Positions 24,647 through 31,113 of a stretch of DNA of 33,137 bases are shown here, piece after piece. The stretch comes from Syntrophomonas sp. UBA4911. Lineage in GTDB: Bacteria; Bacillota; Syntrophomonadia; Syntrophomonadales; Syntrophomonadaceae. The position numbers were made by a program, and so were the translations under genes. The DNA is taken from positions 28,495 through 61,631 of the forward strand of contig DHCD01000109.1 of the NCBI GenBank assembly GCA_002398105.1, given 5' to 3'. Within the stretch, counting starts at the first letter, position 1. Every line of letters starts with the position of its first letter. Under the pieces are notes generated by a model. The model searched no databases. It saw only the letters and a program-made list of their open reading frames with translations, and was not told where the DNA came from.

Positions 24647-25519
24647 TCATCCGTTTTTACCGGGGGATTTCAATGTAACGACTACGATCTCAGGCCGGTT
24701 GAAAACTCTGACCGGGAAGATGCTGTTCCCCAAGCCTCGGCTTACAAACATGGCAGATCCATTTTGCTTATAGCAGCCGCTGGTATAGCGGGGAAAAAAT
24801 CCTTGATCGGGGGCGACCAGCCCCCCTAGCAGCGGAAGCCTGACCTGCCCCCCGTGGGCATGTCCTGAAAAAATCAGATCCATATGATTTTCAGCGTATA
24901 AGTCAAAAAGCTCGGGTCTGTGCGAAAGCAAAATCTGAAATCCTTCATTTGCTGACCACTGCTGCAGACATTCCAGGAATTGAGACAGATCAGTCCCGTC
25001 AATGTAATTGGAACTAAGAAAAGCCGGGTCTTTCAGCCCTAATAAATTGATCGAACTTTTGCCCCGCGACAGTTCAACCATAGAATCATCCAGCACCTGA
25101 ACCCCCGCACGCAGTAGACTGCTTTTAATGAGCGGGTATTTATTTGACCAGGCTTCATGATTGCCGGAAACATAATAAACCGGAGCGATTTGTACCGCGC
25201 CTTCAATGAAGCTCATAGCTATGCTTAAATCAAATCTTCGCCGGTCGATTAAATCGCCGGTAATCACAATGAGGTCGGGGGAAGTGCTTTTTAATTTACT
25301 CAGTAATATTTTTTGATTTTTTCCGAATTCTTTATTATGGAGATCAGAAATATGGGCAATGACACAGCCGTTAAATTCTGGGGGTATTTTGACGCTGCGG
25401 CAGTCGGATTTTGTTATCACGATACTGTTGTTTTGCCACCTGGCGAAAATTACCATGCATAAACCAACCAGCAGCAAAGCTAAAATTTTCTTACCCCTTT
25501 TAGAGCGTATTTTCACCAT
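24647..25519 (-). CDS. membrane-anchored metallophosphoesterase (YkuE-like)
   Basis: A calcineurin-type phosphoesterase of about 290 residues. Metal motifs in order are HISDLHN (DxH), ITGDLID (GDxxD), SGNHEAW (GNH), LLSHRPELFD and FSGHAHGGQ (GHxH). The N-terminus (RSKRGKKILALLLVGLCMVI) is a basic stretch plus one hydrophobic span, so the catalytic domain probably faces outward, as in YkuE-type proteins. I choose ATG 25519, with AGGTG upstream; the longer frame to 25612 adds residues unlike the family. Substrates could be UDP-sugar lipids, nucleotides or phosphodiesters. Its start overlaps the end of an upstream open frame by 20 bases. Confidence 0.85.
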   Translation of the reverse strand: MVKIRSKRGKKILALLLVGLCMVIFARWQNNSIVITKSDCRSVKIPPEFNGCVIAHISDLHNKEFGKNQKILLSKLKSTSPDLIVITGDLIDRRRFDLSIAMSFIEGAVQIAPVYYVSGNHEAWSNKYPLIKSSLLRAGVQVLDDSMVELSRGKSSINLLGLKDPAFLSSNYIDGTDLSQFLECLQQWSANEGFQILLSHRPELFDLYAENHMDLIFSGHAHGGQVRLPLLGGLVAPDQGFFPRYTSGCYKQNGSAMFVSRGLGNSIFPVRVFNRPEIVVVTLKSPGKNG

Positions 25520-25847
25520 CCGCACCTGCTTTATACAAATAACCAGATATTTGTTCAAATCCTTTATCGTCTTGCTCGAGAACAATATCTGAACGGGGAA
25601 AGGCGAAATCATGCCTCAAATTGTTCCAAGCCGATATTCTGTTATTAAAAAAATAAAAATATTTTTGGAAGATCGGGAGGGGACGTATAACTTGGGACAT
25701 CACCCGCAGCACAAAATTGCTTAATATCCCATACGGCAAAAGCCCTGCCACCAGCAATATTTTATTGCAGCCGACAGGAAAAGGCAATAGAGCCGTTCCT
25801 TGAGGGGAGTCGGAAAAGCATACAGCTATGCCCCCCCCTGTCGCCAT
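25500..25847 (-). CDS. hypothetical small protein, possible
   Basis: An open frame of 115 codons with one hydrophobic stretch (KILLVAGLLPYGILSNFVL, about 29-47) and a polar C-terminus. It ends inside the first codons of the phosphoesterase, the sort of overlap real operons show. The start region is poor: the ribosome site is weak and the first 25 residues run through a C-rich tract. I do not recognise it. A shorter start or a decayed gene is possible. Confidence 0.3.
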   Translation of the reverse strand: MATGGGIAVCFSDSPQGTALLPFPVGCNKILLVAGLLPYGILSNFVLRVMSQVIRPLPIFQKYFYFFNNRISAWNNLRHDFAFPRSDIVLEQDDKGFEQISGYLYKAGADGENTL

Positions 25848-25947
25848 TTTCCCGGAGTCAGGGCATAGCGGTTTAATGCTCAGAAGATATCATATAGCTC
25901 ATAAACGGATGGCAGTAAAGCAAAGAAATTAATAAATTAAAAAAAGC

Positions 25948-25977
25948 TTGACAGTTGAGTATTCATTCAATTATAGT
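25948..25977 (+). promoter_or_regulatory. promoter of the metal-resistance operon
   Basis: TTGACA (25948-25953) and TATAGT (25972-25977) are spaced by 18 bases, close to the sigma-A consensus, 55 bases before the repressor start. The first operator-like repeat covers the spacer. Confidence 0.75.
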
Positions 25978-26005
25978 ACAGATACAGTTGAATATTTACT
26001 CAACT
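25953..26005 (+). promoter_or_regulatory. paired ArsR/CadC-type operator sites
   Basis: Two 20-base sites, 25953-25972 (AGTTGAGTATTCATTCAATT) and 25986-26005 (AGTTGAATATTTACTCAACT), are inverted relative to each other and share AGTTGAGTA-N3-ATTCAA. They bracket the -10 box and resemble the A/T-rich imperfect palindromes bound by SmtB/CadC repressors. This suggests metal-relieved repression of the operon by the product of its first gene. Confidence 0.65.
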
Positions 26006-26031
26006 GAAATTAGGGAAAGCGAGGTGTCTTG

Positions 26032-26394
26032 ATGACAAATAAGATAGATATGTGCGATTGTGAAGTGATCCATGGAGATATCGTCGACCGAGTCAGGGGA
26101 GAAATTCCTGATGAAGCACAGCTTTATGATCTATCGGATTTTTTTAAAGTGTTTGGTGACAGCACGCGAATCAAAATTATGTCGGCGCTTGATGCCCATG
26201 AAATGTGCGTATGTGATTTGGCGGTGCTTTTCAACATGACCAAATCTGCCATATCGCATCAGTTACGCGCATTGCGGGACGCCAATTTAGTAAAACCCCG
26301 CCGAGATGGGAAAATGGTATTCTATTCCCTGGCCGACGATCACGTGCGGGATATCTTTGAAAAAGGCATGGAGCATATTTCGGAAGAATTTTGA
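26032..26394 (+). CDS. cadC: CadC-type metal-sensing ArsR-family repressor
   Basis: A 120-residue winged-helix repressor. The core is FFKVFGDSTRIKIMSAL (38-54), ELCVCD-like EMCVCDLAVLFNMTKSAISHQLRAL with the recognition helix, and the wing DGKMVFYSL. Cys8 and Cys10 near the N-terminus (MCDCE) and Cys59/Cys61 in the alpha-3 region match the thiolate site by which CadC senses cadmium, lead or zinc. The ATG at 26032 is chosen, with GAGGTG upstream; a TTG one codon earlier is possible. It is the first gene of the metal operon, and the operators suggest it controls its own promoter. Confidence 0.9.
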   Translation: MTNKIDMCDCEVIHGDIVDRVRGEIPDEAQLYDLSDFFKVFGDSTRIKIMSALDAHEMCVCDLAVLFNMTKSAISHQLRALRDANLVKPRRDGKMVFYSLADDHVRDIFEKGMEHISEEF

Positions 26395-26416
26395 AATAAT
26401 AGGGAGGTTGATTATC

Positions 26417-26638
26417 ATGAAAAAAACATTTCTGCTGGAAGGTCTTGATTGCGCCAATTGTGCGGCCAAAATGGAAAAAGCGATCAACGCTTTGGATGGC
26501 GTGAGCCGTGCGACTGTAAACTTCATGACCACGAAGCTGGTTATTGAGGGAGAGGACGAAAAAATGGCCGGCATCATTGAGGCGGCGAAAAAGGTGGTTA
26601 AGAATACCGAGCCTGATGTCGTTATGAAAAAAGCCTGA
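26417..26638 (+). CDS. free-standing HMA heavy-metal-binding domain protein
   Basis: A 73-residue ferredoxin-like metal-binding domain with GLDCANCAAKME, the CxxC site at residues 11-14, and the pattern AINALDGVSRATVNF typical of CopZ/MerP and the N-terminal domain of CadA pumps. The ATG at 26417 follows AGGGAGG at 8 bases; a longer frame reaching back into the repressor gene is not credible. It lies between the repressor and pump genes with short gaps, and the pump lacks this domain. It probably delivers metal to the pump, or is a split-off pump domain. Confidence 0.9.
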   Translation: MKKTFLLEGLDCANCAAKMEKAINALDGVSRATVNFMTTKLVIEGEDEKMAGIIEAAKKVVKNTEPDVVMKKA

Positions 26639-26651
26639 GGAGTTGCTCGTT

Positions 26652-28487
26652 ATGAAAAAAAGGCGCAGACAAATCATTGCTGGCAGTATCTTCTTTATCT
26701 TGGCAATCATATCCGGCTCGTATAATGAAATCGCGGAACTGGTTTTATTTTCCGTCAGTTATGTTATTGTCGGCGGTGAGATAGTTGTAAAAGCTGTACG
26801 GAACATATCCCGGGGCCAGGTGTTTGATGAGAATTTCCTGATGAGCGTTGCCACTATCGGGGCCTTTGCTATCGGGGAATACCCGGAGGGCGTAGCGGTC
26901 ATGCTATTTTATATGGTCGGCGAGACTTTTCAGAGCTATGCTGTCGACAAGTCCAGAAAATCTATTGCCAGCCTGATGGATATCCGGCCTGATTATGCCA
27001 ATGTGAAACAGGGCGATGAGCTTGTCAGAACCGATCCGGATGAAGTGAAGATCGGCGACCTGATTGTGATTAAAGCCGGAGAAAAGGTCCCTCTTGACGG
27101 AAAAGTGATTGAAGGAAGTACCATGCTGAACACTTCGGCCCTCACCGGTGAGTCGCTGCCGCGGGAAGTAAATGCCGGCAGCGAGGTGTTAAGCGGCTGT
27201 ATCAATATAAATGGTGTTATTACGGTAGAGGTAAGCAAAGAATTTGAAGAATCTACGGTCAGCAAAATTCTTGATTTGGTGGAAAATGCGAGCAGCAAAA
27301 AATCAAACTCCGAGCAGTTCATTACCAAGTTTGCCCGCTACTACACCCCGGTTGTGGTCATCATCGCGGTTCTTCTGGCCGTCATCCCTCCGCTGGTGGT
27401 GAAGGGCGCCACCTTTGCCGACTGGATCTACAGGGCTCTGGCCTTTCTGGTGGTTTCCTGCCCTTGCGCTCTGGTCGTTTCCATACCGTTAAGTTTCTTC
27501 GGCGGAATAGGCGGAGCCTCTAAAAGGGGCGTTCTGGTAAAAGGCGGGAACTACCTGGAAGCGCTGGCTAAAACAGCCGTCGTTGTGTTTGATAAAACCG
27601 GTACTTTGACCAAAGGCGTATTTAACGTACAGCAGATTCAGGCCCAGGGTATTTCTGAGCAGGAATTGCTGGAATTGTCCGCCTATGCGGAAAGCTATTC
27701 CAACCACCCCATATCCATGTCGCTCAAGCATGCTTTTGGCCAGGATATTGATAATTCGCGTATTTCCGATGTGGAAGAAATCTCCGGTCATGGTGTTATT
27801 GCCGTCGTCGACGGCAGAAAGGTTACGGCCGGCAATCATCGCCTGATGGAAAAGCTGGGGGTACCGTATTATAAAGGAGAACTGATCGGTACGGTTATTC
27901 ATGTGGCGGTTGACAACGCCTATGCCGGGTATATCGTAATTGCCGACGAGATGAAAGAGGATGCGGCCAGAGCCATCAAGGAGCTCAAGGCTTCCGGGAT
28001 CCGGCAAACGGTCATGCTGACGGGAGATACCCAAAGCGTCGGACAAAAAGCCGGAAAAGATTTGGGAATTGATCAGATCTATACCGAACTGCTGCCCGGT
28101 GATAAGGTGGATAAGCTGGAAACGCTGCTGGCGCAAAAACCTGAGAAAACTAACCTTGCTTTTGTTGGCGATGGCATCAATGACGCCCCGGTTCTAGCCC
28201 GTGCAGATATCGGAATCGCGATGGGCAGTTTAGGATCGGACGCGGCAATAGAAGCGGCGGATGTCGTTATCATGACTGATGAGCCTTCCAAGATTGTGAC
28301 CGCTATAAAGATTTCGCAAAAAACCCTGAAAATTGCGAATCAGAACATAATTTTTTCTCTGGCGGTCAAAGCGGCGGTGCTCATTCTGAGTGCCGCAGGC
28401 CTAGCCACATTGTGGGAAGCGGTTTTTGCGGACGTTGGTGTTACCATCATTGCCATATTGAATTCTTTCCGAGCTTTGAACGTTTGA
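26652..28487 (+). CDS. cadA: P1B-type heavy-metal-exporting ATPase (CadA-like)
   Basis: A 611-residue metal-transporting P-type ATPase for efflux, probably of Cd/Zn/Pb. Motifs are TGES (165-168), the membrane CPC (Cys270-Pro-Cys272), DKTGTLT with the phosphorylated Asp314, the SNHPIS His-Pro region, TGDTQSV and GDGINDAPVLARADIGIAMG. It lacks an N-terminal HMA domain, which is encoded separately just upstream. The ATG at 26652 has GAGGAG 9 bases upstream; a TTG at 26643 is less likely. The CadC-type partner argues for Cd/Zn/Pb rather than copper. The operon ends here; a repeat copy follows immediately. Confidence 0.93.
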   Translation: MKKRRRQIIAGSIFFILAIISGSYNEIAELVLFSVSYVIVGGEIVVKAVRNISRGQVFDENFLMSVATIGAFAIGEYPEGVAVMLFYMVGETFQSYAVDKSRKSIASLMDIRPDYANVKQGDELVRTDPDEVKIGDLIVIKAGEKVPLDGKVIEGSTMLNTSALTGESLPREVNAGSEVLSGCININGVITVEVSKEFEESTVSKILDLVENASSKKSNSEQFITKFARYYTPVVVIIAVLLAVIPPLVVKGATFADWIYRALAFLVVSCPCALVVSIPLSFFGGIGGASKRGVLVKGGNYLEALAKTAVVVFDKTGTLTKGVFNVQQIQAQGISEQELLELSAYAESYSNHPISMSLKHAFGQDIDNSRISDVEEISGHGVIAVVDGRKVTAGNHRLMEKLGVPYYKGELIGTVIHVAVDNAYAGYIVIADEMKEDAARAIKELKASGIRQTVMLTGDTQSVGQKAGKDLGIDQIYTELLPGDKVDKLETLLAQKPEKTNLAFVGDGINDAPVLARADIGIAMGSLGSDAAIEAADVVIMTDEPSKIVTAIKISQKTLKIANQNIIFSLAVKAAVLILSAAGLATLWEAVFADVGVTIIAILNSFRALNV

Positions 28488-28519
28488 ATTGCTGTAAAGC
28501 GACAGTTTTGATTAGAAAG

Positions 28520-28870
28520 TAACCACAGATTACCCAGATTATCACTGATTAACACCCTCTCCGAGGACAACTTATGCTCGTTATACTCGCAATTAAGGGC
28601 GCAGATAAAAAGAATAACAACTCTGTTTGGGTGCATAAATATGCAGGAGCCATCAGACGTAGCCTGGAGCATCACCCTGCGAAGGCGAAGCGGCGGAAGG
28701 GGGCGAGCCCCACGGATGGGGTGAGAGTGACACTGAGCACGGACGCGAATTGGAACGACCCCCTTCAGACGCGAGACAAGCAGTTGGTGTTGCCCAGGTG
28801 GAGTCTTGGTGACGGAATATTTATGCATCCAAACTCCACGCTATAACTAATCGAAGGCTTCTACCTACTA
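28520..28870 (+). repeat. hairpin repeat family, copy C (long form)
   Basis: TTTGGGTGCATAAATAT (28626-28642) pairs with ATATTTATGCATCCAAA (28817-28833) with one G-T pair, as in copy A, but 174 bases lie between the arms instead of 20. The inner segment folds on itself: CCTGG-type arms near 28661 and 28795, GAAGGGGG (28696-28703) with CCCCCTTC (28759-28766), and GGGGCGAGCCCC (28700-28711). The left flank (28520-28606) includes CACAGATTACCCAGATTAT, a motif style common in dispersed bacterial repeats, and matches copy B. The right flank matches A and B. It fills the 393-base gap between cadA and lexA. Confidence 0.8.
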
Positions 28871-28880
28871 TTCCAATTCT

Positions 28881-29501
28881 TTACATCCGTCGCAGTAAAC
28901 CGGAAACTTTGCCGGCTATTTGCACTTTCTCCGCTATGATGGGTTGCAGCGCGCTATTTTCGGGCTTTAATTCTACATAACCATCCCGGCGGTAAAATCT
29001 TTTCACGGTAGCTTCATCATCCAGAATAGCTACCACTATTTCACCATTGGCAGCATCAGTCTGTTGCTTTACGATAAGAAAATCACCATCCATTATCCCT
29101 GCTTCAATCATGCTTTCTCCTTTTACCCGCAGTATATAATGAATACCCGGGCCGACAAAGTCCACCGGAACCGGCAGATAGTTCTCAATATTCTGCTCTG
29201 CCAAAATGGGCGTACCGGCGGCAACATTGCCGACTACCGGCAAAGCCGTGGTCTGACTGATCAGTTCAGTGTCGGCATACATATCTACGGGAATGATGGC
29301 CCGGGGTTTGGAGGGATCTCTTTTGAGCCATCCTTTTTCCTCCAGTTGCAGCAGGTGGGAATGAACCGTGGAACTGGATTTTAATCCCACCGCCTCACCA
29401 ATTTCCCTAACTGATGGTGGATAACCGTCGTGGCGAATCTTTTCTTTAATGTAGTCTAATATCATATTCTGTCGGGCAGACAGTTTTGTGCTGTTATTCA
29501 A
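28881..29501 (-). CDS. lexA: LexA, SOS repressor
   Basis: A 206-residue self-cleaving repressor of DNA-damage genes. The N-terminal winged helix is RQNMILDYIKEKIRHDGYPP through SSSTVHSHLLQLEEKGWL. The cleavage bond is Ala95-Gly96 in NVAAGTP, and the catalytic dyad is Ser130 (KGESMIEAG) and Lys167 (DEATVKRF). The start is TTG at 29501 with GGGGAGG about 9 bases upstream. A LexA box lies in its own promoter region, so autoregulation is likely. A repeat copy lies just beyond its 3' end. Confidence 0.97.
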   Translation of the reverse strand: MNNSTKLSARQNMILDYIKEKIRHDGYPPSVREIGEAVGLKSSSTVHSHLLQLEEKGWLKRDPSKPRAIIPVDMYADTELISQTTALPVVGNVAAGTPILAEQNIENYLPVPVDFVGPGIHYILRVKGESMIEAGIMDGDFLIVKQQTDAANGEIVVAILDDEATVKRFYRRDGYVELKPENSALQPIIAEKVQIAGKVSGLLRRM

Positions 29502-29543
29502 TTAATCAACCTCCCCAAAAGTACGTTAAGCTATTATGACCAG

Positions 29544-29579
29544 ATTATACCATAATAATTATAAAAAAACACACGTTCG
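29544..29579 (-). promoter_or_regulatory. lexA promoter with LexA (Cheo-type) box
   Basis: On the minus strand, CGAACGTGTGTTTT (29566-29579) matches the Firmicutes LexA consensus CGAAC-N4-GTTCG in all but the final bases. The -10 box is TATAAT (29544-29549). The box covers the -35 region, which suits repression by blocking polymerase. Confidence 0.65.
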
Positions 29580-29851
29580 GTTGATATTTAATTATCTCCA
29601 TATGCCGCCTTAATAAAAACCGGGCAGGTTGTGTGAAACTGGTTCAGCAAGCTTGAACATATTTACCGGCTTGAGGCTCGTTATTATGCTCCCTCGCCTA
29701 CATCTCCGCTTGGTTTTCTTGGGAAGGGACAATCGGCATTACCTGGCGTCCAGTCGGCAATGCCGGAATTTCGCCATCCACGCGATTTTGCTTAAATATT
29801 GCGGCTGCGGTTTCCATTTTCTCCCCGCCAAGGGGCGGGGGTAAGAATATT
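29580..29851. other. intergenic region between lexA and the siroheme operon
   Basis: No convincing gene. Two hairpins are visible: CGGCATT (29734-29740) with AATGCCG (29759-29765) plus an inner CTGG/CCAG, and CCCCGCC/GGCGGGG near 29823-29840. Neither is followed by a T run on either strand. A 71-codon frame at 29629 lacks a ribosome site and any recognisable motif. Confidence 0.4.
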
Positions 29852-29890
29852 ACATAATTATGTCAAAAATAGTGCTGAAAATGATATACT
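29852..29890 (+). promoter_or_regulatory. promoter of the siroheme-protein operon with palindrome
   Basis: An extended -10, TG-A-TATACT (TATACT 29885-29890), precedes the gene by 40 bases. The -35 region is poor and is overlapped by the perfect 12-bp palindrome ACATAATTATGT (29852-29863). A weak -35 plus a palindrome suggests an activator-dependent promoter, perhaps redox- or sulfur-responsive. Confidence 0.5.
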
Positions 29891-29929
29891 GGATTAGTTA
29901 GCAGAATAACTGAAAGGGGATAATGGACG

Positions 29930-30652
29930 ATGGGGACAGCAATCTTTAAACAGAAAAATGCTCTTTACGCACTGATAGCAGTTAGCGACTGCGGATTAAT
30001 ATCAGTAGAGCAACTTGATGGACTTAACCGTCTGGTTCAAGCAGCAAATGTAAAAGGTCTCAAAATGACTACCAGACAAACCTTGATTTTACTTGCTGAA
30101 GAGGATGAGATTGCTAATCTGACCACGGGACTGGAGCGTATAGGATTTAAAATTGGTACTTTTAGCAATACGGTGCGCAATGTAAAGGCCTGTTCCGGCA
30201 ACGATGACCTCTGCCCCCGGGCGGTAGGTGATGCCCTGGGACTGGGTATAGCTATACAAGAGAAATATTACGGGCAGCAAGTGCCTCATGATTTTAAAAT
30301 TGCCACGGCCGGGTGTTCCCGGGGCTGTACCGATCCTCTTTGTGCAGATTTTGGCGTTATGTGCAAAAATAGCGGCAGCTTTGATATATATATCGGCGGC
30401 AAAGGCAGCGGGCGCAAACCCTTACATGGGCAAATGCTGGCGGCGGGTGTAAGCTATGATCAGGTATTTTTCAGTCTGGAATTTGTTCTTAACCGTTACC
30501 AGGAATTGGCTTCAGGTAAAGAAAGATTGCACAACACCATTGACAGGGTGGGGATAGATAAATTTATACCGCCTCTGGAAAGTCATGAGGCGGCGGCCGC
30601 GGTTGATGAAGATTTCCTCAATATGCTTAATAGTGAGGGGGCGAGCAAATGA
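29930..30652 (+). CDS. small nitrite/sulfite reductase-like siroheme and Fe-S protein
   Basis: A 240-residue protein with one nitrite/sulfite reductase ferredoxin-like half-domain and a siroheme/[4Fe-4S] domain. LKMTTRQTLIL (44-54) is the substrate/siroheme region. The cluster cysteines appear as Cys88-x6-Cys95 (ACSGNDDLCPRA) and Cys129-x3-Cys133 (AGCSRGC), with extra Cys138 and Cys145 nearby. The usual first pair is C-x5-C, so one extra residue is present. The size matches the low-molecular-weight assimilatory-type sulfite reductases of anaerobes rather than full-length enzymes. The ATG at 29930 has AAAGGGG 10 bases upstream. Its end overlaps the next gene by four bases. Sulfite reduction is the first guess; other siroheme roles are possible. 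Confidence 0.85.
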   Translation: MGTAIFKQKNALYALIAVSDCGLISVEQLDGLNRLVQAANVKGLKMTTRQTLILLAEEDEIANLTTGLERIGFKIGTFSNTVRNVKACSGNDDLCPRAVGDALGLGIAIQEKYYGQQVPHDFKIATAGCSRGCTDPLCADFGVMCKNSGSFDIYIGGKGSGRKPLHGQMLAAGVSYDQVFFSLEFVLNRYQELASGKERLHNTIDRVGIDKFIPPLESHEAAAAVDEDFLNMLNSEGASK

Positions 30653-31110
30653 TTAATGACGATAACATGCTTAATTTTAATGACATTAAAAACATACTCA
30701 AAGATATCTGTTCCTCCTGCCCTCTGGAAGGAAGCGGCGAATGTGTAAAAAGCAAATGTCTCAGCGGATTTTCCACTATTGTGGTGGAATTTTACCAGAG
30801 TAAAGGCAAGCTGAACATACCGGGAGCGGAAACGATGATACCACGAGATGATTTTAAAGTATACGACCGTGATCTGATAGCTTCCTCTATCGGCGAAACC
30901 TGTAAACTCTGCCGTCAGTGCCGGGATAATCACAGTGACGATTGTGTGATATCTCTGGTCCGTAACAGCATGGAAACAGCTTTCTGGGGTGATATCATAC
31001 CCTATCCGGGCAATATCCTGCAATATCTGCAGATGGTCAGAGAAAAAGATCCCGAGCTGGCTGATTATATTATGACCACCTACCGGCGTAAAGCTGCTGC
31101 CGGTGCTTAA
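30649..31110 (+). CDS. cysteine-rich protein with two four-Cys clusters, unknown function
   Basis: A 153-residue protein I do not recognise. It has eight cysteines in two groups: Cys21-x2-Cys24-x7-Cys32-x4-Cys37 and Cys85-x2-Cys88-x2-Cys91-x7-Cys99. Each group could hold an Fe-S cluster or a zinc ion. Between them lies a region rich in charged and aliphatic residues, and a helical tail follows (ILQYLQMVREKDPELADYI). No signal peptide or membrane span is seen. The ATG overlaps the stop of the siroheme-protein gene (ATGA), with GAGGGGG just upstream, so the two are translated together. An electron-transfer partner for the siroheme protein is the natural inference. Confidence 0.85.
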   Translation: MINDDNMLNFNDIKNILKDICSSCPLEGSGECVKSKCLSGFSTIVVEFYQSKGKLNIPGAETMIPRDDFKVYDRDLIASSIGETCKLCRQCRDNHSDDCVISLVRNSMETAFWGDIIPYPGNILQYLQMVREKDPELADYIMTTYRRKAAAGA

Positions 31111-31113
31111 TTT

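Noticed and set aside
28574..28846. 90-codon open frame across repeat copy C
   Set aside because: It runs through the repeat arms and payload, has no ribosome site, and its residues (HPAKAKRRKGASPTDG) look like translated repeat rather than a protein.
29629..29844. 71-codon frame between lexA and the siroheme operon
   Set aside because: No ribosome site, no recognisable motif, and it covers two hairpins. More likely non-coding.
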